Part shown: positions 23,594 through 34,605 of the stretch, piece by piece
How the letters are laid out: every line of letters begins with the position of its first letter
Position numbering within the stretch: position 1 is the stretch's first letter
DNA from: Streptomyces sp. CNH099
Lineage (GTDB): Bacteria; Actinomycetota; Actinomycetes; Streptomycetales; Streptomycetaceae
Direction of reading: 5' to 3'
DNA length: 64,000 nucleotides
NCBI GenBank assembly: GCA_000514715.1
Contig: AZWL01000009.1
Span: 186,186-250,185, forward strand
Position numbers and translations under genes: made by a program
The notes under the pieces: model-generated
What the model was told of the DNA's origin: nothing
Databases searched by the model: none
The model's input: only the letters and a program-made list of their open reading frames with translations

Positions 23594-26095
23594 GTGGATC
23601 AGCAGGCCGTCACCGCCCGGAAGGCTGCGGAGCCGACACCGCCCGCGGACACCGTCACCCCGCCCGTCGACGTCGAGCAGGCCGAGGCCGCCGTCGTCGA
23701 GCACTACGCGCACCTGACGCGGCTCGCGTACCTGCTGCTACCGGCCGGGGAAAGCCGCGGGAAGCGGGTGCTGGCGGCGCACGGCCTGGTGCAGCGCGCG
23801 CTGCCCCGCGGACGTACGGCGCCGGGCGCCCCGGCGGCGGGCGGCGGACCGGCGGGCAGGGTGCCGGGGCCGCGGGCCGACGGCGCCCTGCCCGGTGCCG
23901 CGGGAGCCCCGGGCAGGGCGCGTACGAGGCACGCGGTCGACGGGAGTGGTTCCGCGGCGGGCTTCCCCGGCACGGGACGCACGGACGCGGACTCGGGGCC
24001 GGGGGCCGAGGCGCGGCCTCGGCGGGGGGCGGCGGACACGGGTGGGCCGTACGGCGCGCAGGGCGGGCCCGGCGGGGGCGCGGCGTGGCGCCCGGAGGAC
24101 GACGCCGGGGCGGGCTACGCGTACGTCCGGCTGCGGATCGTGCGGGCCGCGCTCGGCGCCGCCCGCCCCCGCGGGCCGCTGGGCCTGCCGCGGCCCGGCC
24201 GGCTCCCCAGCCCGCTGCCCCGGCTCTGGGGCCTGCGGCTCCACCCGCGCCCGGGCGGCTCCGACGAGCTGGCCCTCGACCGCACCCTCGCGGCGCTCGC
24301 CGCGCCGGCCCGCGCCGCGTACGTGCTGCGCGGCCTCGAAGCGCTGTCCGACGCGGCCGTCCACCGGATCCTCGCGGCGGCCGGGGCCGACGACCCCGAT
24401 GCCGCGCTCGCCGCCGCCGACCGCGTCGCCGAGCCGCCCGGCAGCGCGGAGCGGCGGCTGCTGCTCTCCCCAGAGTTCGACCCCTGCTCGCTGCAGGCCC
24501 GCCCCACCGACCTGCTCCGGCGCCGCCAGCACACCCGCGCCGCGCTCGCCGCCGCCGCGGCCCTCGCCGCCGTTGTCGCCCTGCTCGGCATCCCCGGCGC
24601 CGGAGGCGGCGCGGACGACGCGGCGGCGCCCCCGTACGCCCGCAACGCCTTCGCCGAGCAGGCGCTCGACCCGGCGCACCTCGCGACCGCCGGCCGCGAC
24701 GACTGGCGGCGCACCGGCCGCGCCGACTTCGCCGCCTGGCCCGCCCGCGGCGCCCGCACCGGCGACACCGCGCTGCTGCGCCGGGCGCTGGCCGTCTGGG
24801 CCCGGCCGGGCGGGTCCGTACGGGTCTCCGCGACGCCCGGCACCGCCGCCGGGCCGCCCGCGGGGCCGCCGCGGCTGCTGTACGCGGGAGACGTCGACCG
24901 GGCGACCGTCGTCCTCTTCCACGACGGGCTGCGGCTGGTGCGGTACGCGGAGGTGCGCGGCGAGACGGGCGCCGCGGTGCTGGACTTCGCCCGCGCCGAC
25001 GCCGCGGACGCGGCGAGCGCGCTGGCCGTCGTCGTCGCCCGCACCGACGGCAACGTCCGCTATCTGACCGCCCCCTGGGTCTCCGGCGTCTCCCGGCGCG
25101 AGCTGCTGGCCCCCACAGCGGAGCCGCGCCGGGTGGGCCGCACCCCGGACGGCGTCACCGCCCCCGTGCCCAGCCCTCCGCTCCCGACCACCGCCCCCGC
25201 GGAGAACGGCGCCCCCGGGCCCGCGGACGAGGGGGGCGACGGTGTGAGGCCAGAGGGCCAACGGGGCGACAGCGAGCAGGACGACGGCATGAAGCCCGAC
25301 GGCGGCCGGACCGACAGGACCCGGGCGACCGACGGCCCCGCCGCCGCAACCGGCACCCGGACGACCGACCACGCCGCCGCAGCGGCAGCCGGCGCCCCCG
25401 CGCCCGGCACCCGGTCCCCCGCCACCGGGACGACACCCGGCACGAAGCCCTCCGCCGCCGAGCAGCCCTGCACCACCTGGCCCGCCCTGGAGCTGCGCAC
25501 CCGGCCCTCCGCCGGCGCCGGCGCCCCCGCGCAGCTGACGACCGACCTCGGCGAGCTGGTGCCCGCCCGGCTGACGTACGGCTCCCCGGCCGCCGCCACC
25601 GACGTCGCCGGCGCCGCCGCCCGCGACCGCTGGGCCCGCACCGCGTGCCACCTCGCCGCGCTCCGCGCGCAGGGCGTACGGACGGTGAACTCCTGGACGT
25701 TCGCCGGACAGCCGCTGCCCGAGGACGGCGGTACGGCCGCCTGGGTGTGCACCCGCGCCGACACCTGGCGCGGCACCGGCGGGGTGGCCCTGGCCCAGTT
25801 CCAGCCGCCGGCGACGGACCCGCGGGAGCAGGGCGCGGTGGCGGCCCGCGCGCGGGACACCACGGCGTGCGGGGCGCGGGCGCCGCACGCGCTGGCGGGC
25901 GTGCTGTGGAAGGCACGCTCGGGGAGCTGGTACGTGCTGGCGGCGGGCAGCCGCGACGTGACGTCGGTCACCGCCTCCGGCGGCGTCAGCGGCGCGGCGG
26001 AGGGCCGGTTCCTGGCCGCGGCGGCAAAACGGGGCGACCGGGCGGAGCTGACCGCCACGCTGACCGACGGCTCGACGCTGCACCCCCCGTCGTAG
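23594..26095 (+). CDS. Large single-pass membrane protein with sigma-factor-like N-terminus
   Basis: The 833-residue protein has three parts. The cytoplasmic N-terminus (about 1-310) contains EAAVVEHYAHLTRLAYLLLP and a helix-rich stretch (LAALAAPARAAYVLRGLEAL, then SDAAVHRILAAAG) that resembles sigma-70 region 2 and 4 remnants but lacks a clear -35-binding HTH. A single membrane helix follows at about 317-336 (RAALAAAAALAAVVALLGIP). The outside part has a long Pro/Ala/Thr linker and a C-terminal domain with paired cysteines (QPCTTWPALE, RTACHLAAL, AWVCTRADTW, TTACGARAP). There is no Shine-Dalgarno sequence at GTG 23594, so the start is less sure. It precedes glnA2. Function is unknown; a transmembrane signalling role is speculative. 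Confidence 0.7.
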   Translation: MDQQAVTARKAAEPTPPADTVTPPVDVEQAEAAVVEHYAHLTRLAYLLLPAGESRGKRVLAAHGLVQRALPRGRTAPGAPAAGGGPAGRVPGPRADGALPGAAGAPGRARTRHAVDGSGSAAGFPGTGRTDADSGPGAEARPRRGAADTGGPYGAQGGPGGGAAWRPEDDAGAGYAYVRLRIVRAALGAARPRGPLGLPRPGRLPSPLPRLWGLRLHPRPGGSDELALDRTLAALAAPARAAYVLRGLEALSDAAVHRILAAAGADDPDAALAAADRVAEPPGSAERRLLLSPEFDPCSLQARPTDLLRRRQHTRAALAAAAALAAVVALLGIPGAGGGADDAAAPPYARNAFAEQALDPAHLATAGRDDWRRTGRADFAAWPARGARTGDTALLRRALAVWARPGGSVRVSATPGTAAGPPAGPPRLLYAGDVDRATVVLFHDGLRLVRYAEVRGETGAAVLDFARADAADAASALAVVVARTDGNVRYLTAPWVSGVSRRELLAPTAEPRRVGRTPDGVTAPVPSPPLPTTAPAENGAPGPADEGGDGVRPEGQRGDSEQDDGMKPDGGRTDRTRATDGPAAATGTRTTDHAAAAAAGAPAPGTRSPATGTTPGTKPSAAEQPCTTWPALELRTRPSAGAGAPAQLTTDLGELVPARLTYGSPAAATDVAGAAARDRWARTACHLAALRAQGVRTVNSWTFAGQPLPEDGGTAAWVCTRADTWRGTGGVALAQFQPPATDPREQGAVAARARDTTACGARAPHALAGVLWKARSGSWYVLAAGSRDVTSVTASGGVSGAAEGRFLAAAAKRGDRAELTATLTDGSTLHPPS

Positions 26096-26256
26096 CCCCG
26101 GCCCGCCCCCACCGGTGCGCCGAGCGCCCGCCGACCGCCTCAAGCCCCGGCGGCACCCCACACCCCCGCCACGTCCCGCACCATGCTCCCGCACCACGCC
26201 CCCCACCCGTCGCACCCGCCGCGCCCGCCGCAGGCGCACCGCGCAACGCAGGGTGC

Positions 26257-26272
26257 GAAACCCCCGTGAAAC
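26257..26272 (+). promoter_or_regulatory. Paired GAAAC sites upstream of glnA2
   Basis: GAAAC at 26257-26261 and 26268-26272 are separated by 6 nt, the periodicity of GlnR half-sites. No gTnAc half-site alternates with them, so GlnR control is only a suggestion. Confidence 0.25.
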
Positions 26273-26334
26273 TCCGTAGCGTGATACTGAGGGCTCACGC
26301 CCACGCCACCGAGTCACCTGCGAGGATGTGGACC

Positions 26335-27696
26335 ATGGAGAAGCAGCAGGAGTTCGTGCTCCGGACCCTGGAGGAGCGCGACATCCGGTTCGTGCGGCTG
26401 TGGTTCACCGACGTGCTGGGCTTCCTGAAGTCCGTCGCCGTCGCGCCCGCCGAGCTTGAGCAGGCGTTCGACGAGGGCATCGGCTTCGACGGCTCGGCGA
26501 TCGAGGGCTTCGCCCGGGTGCACGAGTCGGACATGCTCGCCAAGCCCGACCCCGGCACCTTCCAGGTGCTGCCCTGGCGCGCGGAGATCCCCGGCACCGC
26601 GCGGATGTTCTGCGACATCCTCATGCCGGGCGGCTCCCCGTCGTTCGCCGATCCGCGGTACGTGCTGAAGCGGATCCTGGCCAAGACCTCCGACCTGGGC
26701 TTCACGTTCTACACGCACCCCGAGATCGAGTTCTTCCTGCTGAAGGAGAAGCCGGTCGACGGCAGCCGGCCGGTGCCCGCGGACAACTCGGGCTACTTCG
26801 ACCACACCCCGCAGAACGTCGGCATGGACTTCCGCCGGCAGGCGATCACGATGCTGGAGTCGATGGGCATCTCGGTGGAGTTCTCGCACCACGAGGGCGC
26901 CCCGGGCCAGCAGGAGATCGACCTGCGCTACGCGGACGCGCTGACCACCGCGGACAACATCATGACGTTCCGGCTGATCATGAAGCAGGTGGCGCTGGAG
27001 CAGGGCGTGCAGGCGACGTTCATGCCGAAGCCGTTCTCCGAGTACCCGGGCTCCGGGATGCACACGCACCTGTCGCTCTTCGAGGGCGACCGCAACGCCT
27101 TCCACGAGTCCGGCTCGGAGTTCCAGCTGTCGAAGGTGGGCCGGTCCTTCATCGCCGGGCTGCTGCGGCACGCCGCGGAGGTCTCCGCGGTGACGAACCA
27201 GTGGGTGAACTCGTACAAGCGCATCTGGGGCGGCTCCCAGCGCACCGCGGGCGCGGGCGGGGAGGCGCCGTCGTACATCTGCTGGGGGCACAACAACCGC
27301 TCCGCGCTCGTCCGCGTCCCGCTCTACAAGCCGGGCAAGACGGGCTCCACCCGCATCGAGGTCCGCTCCCTCGACACCGGCTGCAACCCGTACCTGGCGT
27401 ACGCGATGCTGCTGGCCGCCGGCCTGAAGGGCATCGAGGAGGGCTACGAGCTGCCGCCGGGCGCCGAGGACGACGTGTGGGCGCTGACCGACGCGGAGCG
27501 CCGCGCGATGGGCATCGAGCCGCTGCCGCAGAACCTCGGCGAGGCGATCGGGCTGATGGAGCGCAGCGAGATCTGCGCGGAGACGCTCGGCGAGCACGTC
27601 TTCGACTTCTTCCTCCGCAACAAGAAGCAGGAGTGGGAGGAGTACCGGTCGGAGGTCACCGCCTTCGAGCTGCGCAAGAACCTGCCCGTGCTGTAG
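26335..27696 (+). CDS. glnA2: Glutamine synthetase-like enzyme GlnA2 (gamma-glutamylpolyamine synthetase type)
   Basis: The 453-residue protein is a type I glutamine synthetase fold (DGSAIEGFARVHESDM, HPEIEFFLL, HHEGAPGQQEIDLRYADALT, PGSGMHTHLSLF, NSYKRI, NNRSALVRVP, RIEVRSLDTGCNPYLAYAML). Size and sequence fit actinobacterial GlnA2, which in Streptomyces coelicolor ligates glutamate to polyamines rather than ammonia. The loop where GlnA has its adenylylated Tyr (LYELPPEE-like) reads DDVWALTDAE here, with no Tyr, so GlnE control is not expected. ATG 26335 has GAGG about 9 nt upstream; ATG 26326 would add three residues. It lies just before glnE, as in mycobacteria. Substrate assignment is by family, not proven. 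Confidence 0.88.
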   Translation: MEKQQEFVLRTLEERDIRFVRLWFTDVLGFLKSVAVAPAELEQAFDEGIGFDGSAIEGFARVHESDMLAKPDPGTFQVLPWRAEIPGTARMFCDILMPGGSPSFADPRYVLKRILAKTSDLGFTFYTHPEIEFFLLKEKPVDGSRPVPADNSGYFDHTPQNVGMDFRRQAITMLESMGISVEFSHHEGAPGQQEIDLRYADALTTADNIMTFRLIMKQVALEQGVQATFMPKPFSEYPGSGMHTHLSLFEGDRNAFHESGSEFQLSKVGRSFIAGLLRHAAEVSAVTNQWVNSYKRIWGGSQRTAGAGGEAPSYICWGHNNRSALVRVPLYKPGKTGSTRIEVRSLDTGCNPYLAYAMLLAAGLKGIEEGYELPPGAEDDVWALTDAERRAMGIEPLPQNLGEAIGLMERSEICAETLGEHVFDFFLRNKKQEWEEYRSEVTAFELRKNLPVL

Positions 27697-27808
27697 GCGG
27701 CCGGTGTGCCCCGTCGTGCCGGACGTCGTGCCGGGCTCGGCCGTCCGCTCGGCTGAGGCGGGGCCGTAAGCTCGTGGCTGCGTGATCACGGGACGGGAGG
27801 CGGTGCGC

Positions 27809-31024
<3,216 letters not shown>

Positions 31025-31229
31025 GACCCGCCGCGGCCGGCGCACGCCGCCGGGTACCGCCGGACACCGCCGGACGCACCCCGGGGCGAATCGCCCGAAA
31101 GAGTGACGGTTCGGCGGGCCGTTCGCAGCATCACGCCCCGCTCGTGCGATTTGCCCTTTTTCTTTACCCGACACGCTGGTAGACCGGCGCACGGAACCGG
31201 CAAGCCAGGAGCAGGGTGGGTGACACGGG

Positions 31230-31949
31230 ATGCGCACGGCGATCGCTTCCGCCGCGCTGGTCGCGGGCCTGCTGGCGTCCCTCGCACCCGCGCCGCCGCC
31301 CGCCGGCGCACCCCTGTCCGACGCACCCCCGTCCGACGGGCCGTCGTCGCCGGTCCGCATCGCCCTGGACAGCCGGGACGCGGAGGGCGGCGGCACGACG
31401 TACGCGATCACCGTGCACAACACCTCGGGCACCGACGCGCCGCACGGCCTGGTCACCCAACTCCTCCCCGACCAGCTGGGCTACGTCTCCGCGAGCCCGC
31501 GGGCCCGGACGACCGGCCGCCAGGTCACCTGGCGGATCGCGCTGCCGGCGGGCAGCAGCCGGGTGCTGACGGTGACCGCCGCGCCCGACCGCACCGCGTC
31601 GGACCCCCGGGGCGAAGGCGCGGGCGGCCGCGGCCGGGAGGACGGCGGCCGGGACCTGCCCGCCGCCGGGGCGGGCGACGACCCGCGGGCCGCCGCGCGG
31701 CACGCCGACGCCAAGGGCGACGGCCCCGCGGCCGCCACCACCACCGTCTGCTTCCAGGGCGGCGCCCGCGGCCGGTGGCTCACCTGCACCAGCGCCGGCG
31801 ACGACTGGCCCCCGGAGTCCTGGGTCTCGGCGAACAAGGTCTACGCGGTCGGCAGCGCCGCCGCGGCGCTCGTCGTCGGCACGGCGGGGATCGTGGTGCT
31901 GCGCCGCCGCCGGGCCCGGGACGCGGACGACGACGACCGGACGCGGTGA
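31230..31949 (+). CDS. Surface protein with DUF11-like domain and C-terminal anchor
   Basis: The 239-residue protein has a signal peptide (AIASAALVAGLLASLAPAP), then a domain resembling DUF11/invasin-type beta-sandwiches (TYAITVHNTSGTDAPHGLVT, YVSASPRA, VTWRIALPAGSSRVLTVT, about residues 45-125). A Gly/Asp-rich linker, two cysteines (VCFQGG, LTCTSAG) and a C-terminal membrane helix (VGSAAAALVVGTAGIVVL) with an RRRR stop follow. It should sit in the membrane with the domain outside. ATG 31230 lacks a strong ribosome site. It follows glnE after 205 bp. Role is unknown, probably envelope-related. Confidence 0.75.
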   Translation: MRTAIASAALVAGLLASLAPAPPPAGAPLSDAPPSDGPSSPVRIALDSRDAEGGGTTYAITVHNTSGTDAPHGLVTQLLPDQLGYVSASPRARTTGRQVTWRIALPAGSSRVLTVTAAPDRTASDPRGEGAGGRGREDGGRDLPAAGAGDDPRAAARHADAKGDGPAAATTTVCFQGGARGRWLTCTSAGDDWPPESWVSANKVYAVGSAAAALVVGTAGIVVLRRRRARDADDDDRTR

Positions 31950-31977
31950 GGCGCACCCGGGCGGGTGGGATCTCCCC

Positions 31978-32874
31978 CTACGGGGACGCCAGCTTCTGCG
32001 GCAGCCGGTACGCGCTCGTCCCGTACCAGGCGTAGGAGACGGCGAAGCCGAAGGCGAGGCAGACGACGCCGCCGACCGCGTCCATCCAGAAGTGGTTCGC
32101 CGTCGCCATGATGACGATCAGCGTCAGGACCGGGTAGAGCCCGCCCAGCACCTTCACCCACAGCGGCTTCGCCAGCACGGCGATGGTGATGCCCGCCCAC
32201 ACGGACCAGCCCACGTGCATCGACGGCATCGCCGCGTACTGGTTCGAGACGTTGGCGAGGTTGCCCGACGACATCGAGCCCAGGGTCTCGTGCACCCGCA
32301 CGGTGTCGACGAAGTCCATGCCCTCCATCAGCCGCGGCGGCGCCAGCGGGAAGCTGTAGTAGCCGACGAGGGCGAAGCAGGTGGTGACGGCGAGCGCGAG
32401 GCGTACGGCGGCGTAGCGGCCGGGCTGGCGGCGGTAGAGCCAGACGAGCACGCCGAGGGTGACGACGTAGTGGAGCGTGCCGTAGTAGTAGTTCATCGGC
32501 ACGACGAGCCAGGTGACGCCCTCGACGGCGTGGTTCAGCGAGCGTTCGAAGGCCAGCCCCAGGCTCTCCTGGAAGCTCCAGATGCGGTCCGCGTTCTTGA
32601 GCGCCTGCGACTCCTGCTCGGGCACGGCGTTGCGGATGATGGAGTACGTCCAGTAGACGAGCGCCACGAGCATGATCTCGAACCACAGCCGCGGCGGCCG
32701 GGGCGAGCGCATCCGGTCGAGCAGGGCGCGCAGGCTCTGCCGGGACGGCGCGGAGGCCCTGCGTCTGCCGTCGGCGTCCGTCTCGGCGGGGGAGACGGGT
32801 GTCCGCCGGTCCTGGAGAGTCCTCGCAATCTCCGCTGACCGGGGAGCAAGGTCCCGGGAATACGACGCGCCCAT
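31978..32874 (-). CDS. PAP2-superfamily membrane phosphatase/transferase
   Basis: The 298-residue integral membrane protein has about six helices and the PAP2 motifs: motif 2 in AAMPSMHVGWSVW and motif 3 in ATANHFWMDAVGG, which supply the catalytic His and Asp. It resembles the AUR1/inositolphosphotransferase-like PAP2_3 branch more than classic PgpB, since the loop around YYYGTLHYVVTLGV and SFPLAPPRLM is shared with that branch. It would act on lipid phosphates or lipid-linked polyols at the outer face of the membrane. ATG 32874 follows a weak ribosome site. It is convergent with the surface protein gene. The exact substrate is not readable. Confidence 0.85.
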   Translation of the reverse strand: MGASYSRDLAPRSAEIARTLQDRRTPVSPAETDADGRRRASAPSRQSLRALLDRMRSPRPPRLWFEIMLVALVYWTYSIIRNAVPEQESQALKNADRIWSFQESLGLAFERSLNHAVEGVTWLVVPMNYYYGTLHYVVTLGVLVWLYRRQPGRYAAVRLALAVTTCFALVGYYSFPLAPPRLMEGMDFVDTVRVHETLGSMSSGNLANVSNQYAAMPSMHVGWSVWAGITIAVLAKPLWVKVLGGLYPVLTLIVIMATANHFWMDAVGGVVCLAFGFAVSYAWYGTSAYRLPQKLASP

Positions 32875-33045
32875 GAAGAGACAGTTTGCCAGACGGCGGG
32901 GTGCCGGCAGATCATCCCCCGGCGCCGTGGGGAGCCGGTATCTCCACCCCGGGCGGTAGGGGGCGCCGCCCCGGCGGGTCCCGCACCGGTGGGGAGGAGC
33001 GGCGCGGGACCCGGCTCGCGGGGGCGGTACGTGCGGGAGCGGCGG

Positions 33046-33897
33046 TCAGCCGACGGGCCGCAGCCAGCCGCTGAGCCGCACGGTGTCCTCGCCGTATGCG
33101 CGGTCCAGTTCGCGCTTCAGCTCGGGGGTGGCGGCGACAACGTCGAGGGTGACGGCGTTGGCCACCGGGTCGACCGAGGAGCTGAGCATGTCCTCGACCT
33201 GCTTGTCGACCTGCCGCTGGACGCGCTTCAGCTCCTCCTCGGTGTGCTCGGCGCCGAGGACGCACAGCGGGCCGTCCCACAGGGTGCGCAGCTCGCGCTC
33301 GGCGGCGTCCGGGCCGCCGCCGTCACCCGCGTCGGCGAACCGGAGGACGACGACGTCGCCGTCGAGCCAGGAGCCGGCGTAGCCGGGCAGCTTCCGGGCC
33401 CTGTCCAGCACCCGCTGCCGGTCGCCGCCGTCCGCCGCGCCGCCGTCCTTCCCGCCGCCCTTCAGGTCCTCGCAGGACGCGGGGAGGTCGGCGTCGGCGT
33501 CCGGCCCGCCCGGCTCGGGGGACCCCCGGGCGGGCCGCGGCTTCTCGGTCGGGGTGAAGCGCCGGCCGTCCCAGGTGCCGACGAGGTCCAGGAGGTCGGT
33601 GTACGTGGTGCCGCGGTGGCGGTGTGCGCGCACGTCGTCCCAGTCCCAGCCGACGACGTCGGGGCCACCGCAGGTCGGCGGCATCGACTCCGCCATCGCG
33701 TGGCAGAGCTGGGGGCCGTGCTCGCCGTTCTCCAGGACGGTGGCGCGGACCCGGTACAGCGGAGGGGCCGTGTCGGCGCGGTCCCCGGCGCCGGGCGGCC
33801 CGGAGGCGTTCTCCGAGCCGCAGCCCGCGGCGAGCACCGCGGTGGCGAGGGCCGCGGCGGCCGCCGCGGAGGTGCGTGGTGGGCTCGTTCGCTTCAT
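33046..33897 (-). CDS. Lipoprotein, function unknown
   Basis: The 283-residue exported lipoprotein has a short basic start (MKRTSPPR), a hydrophobic core and a clear lipobox LAAGC with Cys 26. The mature part has four cysteines (QLCHAMAE, PPTCGGPD, ASCEDLKG, PLCVLGAE) likely paired in disulfides and a repeated WD/DG-rich middle. No catalytic motif or known family is recognised. ATG 33897 is the only start compatible with the signal peptide. It follows the HIT gene on the same strand after 55 bp, so the two may be cotranscribed. It probably faces the outside of the membrane. Confidence 0.78.
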   Translation of the reverse strand: MKRTSPPRTSAAAAAALATAVLAAGCGSENASGPPGAGDRADTAPPLYRVRATVLENGEHGPQLCHAMAESMPPTCGGPDVVGWDWDDVRAHRHRGTTYTDLLDLVGTWDGRRFTPTEKPRPARGSPEPGGPDADADLPASCEDLKGGGKDGGAADGGDRQRVLDRARKLPGYAGSWLDGDVVVLRFADAGDGGGPDAAERELRTLWDGPLCVLGAEHTEEELKRVQRQVDKQVEDMLSSSVDPVANAVTLDVVAATPELKRELDRAYGEDTVRLSGWLRPVG

Positions 33898-33952
33898 GCC
33901 TCTCGGACGGGGCCGCCCCGCGGCGGGTTCCCCCCGGGGCCGCCCGCGCGGC

Positions 33953-34366
33953 TCAGCCGTCGAGCGCCGAGCGGATCAGCCGTGCCGTCGCGGCGGCGTG
34001 CTCCTCGTCCCGGTAGGTCGTCCGGGGCCAGAAGAAGCCCCGCAGGCCGTCCTTGCGGTTGCGCGGCACGATGTGCACGTGCAGGTGCGGCACGGACTGG
34101 CTGACCCGGTTGTTCATCGCGACGAACGACCCGGCGGCGCCCGTGCCCTTCTCCACCGCGGCGGTCAGCCGCCGGACCCGTACGAAGAACGGGCCCACGT
34201 CCGGCTCCGGCAGGTCGGCCAGGGTCTCCACGTGGCGGCGGGGGATCAGCAGGACATGGCCGGGGAAGAGCGGCCGGGTGTCGAGGAAGGCCACGGCCAC
34301 CTCGTCCTCGTACACCCGGTGGGCCGGGAGTTCGCCGGCGGCGATGTCGCAGAAGAGGCATGTCAC
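33953..34366 (-). CDS. HIT-family nucleotide hydrolase
   Basis: The 137-residue cytoplasmic protein has the histidine triad PHLHVHIVPR near residue 95, an N-terminal CLFCDIAAGELPAHRVYED and PGHVLLIPRRHVETL. It fits the Hint/Fhit-like branch, which hydrolyses nucleoside phosphoramidates or dinucleotides. GTG 34366 matches family starts. GTG 34381 would add five residues. The ribosome site (GGGGGA) is adjacent to the start, so which GTG is used is open. A second frame upstream encodes a Cys-rich peptide (see findings). Confidence 0.9.
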   Translation of the reverse strand: MTCLFCDIAAGELPAHRVYEDEVAVAFLDTRPLFPGHVLLIPRRHVETLADLPEPDVGPFFVRVRRLTAAVEKGTGAAGSFVAMNNRVSQSVPHLHVHIVPRNRKDGLRGFFWPRTTYRDEEHAAATARLIRSALDG

Positions 34367-34537
34367 TCCCCCAGTCAACACCGGACCGGTGACCTCGCAG
34401 GGCGCACGGCGGGCAGATGCACCGCACGCGGCCGCAGTGCGGACAGACGGGCACAAGCGCGTTCATGGCGCCCAATCTCCTCCGTGAAGTTGAGGATTGG
34501 GTGAGAGCGCGATACGGAATCGGTGAAGCCCGGGCCA

Positions 34538-34566
34538 TTGACAGTGCCCGCGGCTCTGACTAATTA
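34538..34566 (+). promoter_or_regulatory. Near-consensus vegetative promoter for the secreted hydrolase gene
   Basis: TTGACA at 34538-34543 and TAATTA at 34561-34566 are separated by exactly 17 nt. This is a near-perfect housekeeping-type promoter, rare at this GC content. The predicted transcript starts about 33 nt before GTG 34606. It faces away from the HIT gene. Confidence 0.75.
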
Positions 34567-34605
34567 CCTCGGTTGACTGTCCGGTAACCACTCGTGGAGG
34601 CCCCG

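Noticed and set aside
23560..27696. A 1378-codon frame joining upstream sequence to glnA2
   Set aside because: The upstream part is the wrong frame of the membrane protein gene. glnA2 has its own start with a ribosome site and normal family length.
33894..34538. A 214-codon gene in another frame over the HIT gene
   Set aside because: After the Cys-rich start the frame is Arg/Pro/Gly shadow of HIT. Only its first codons are worth checking, as noted in the findings.
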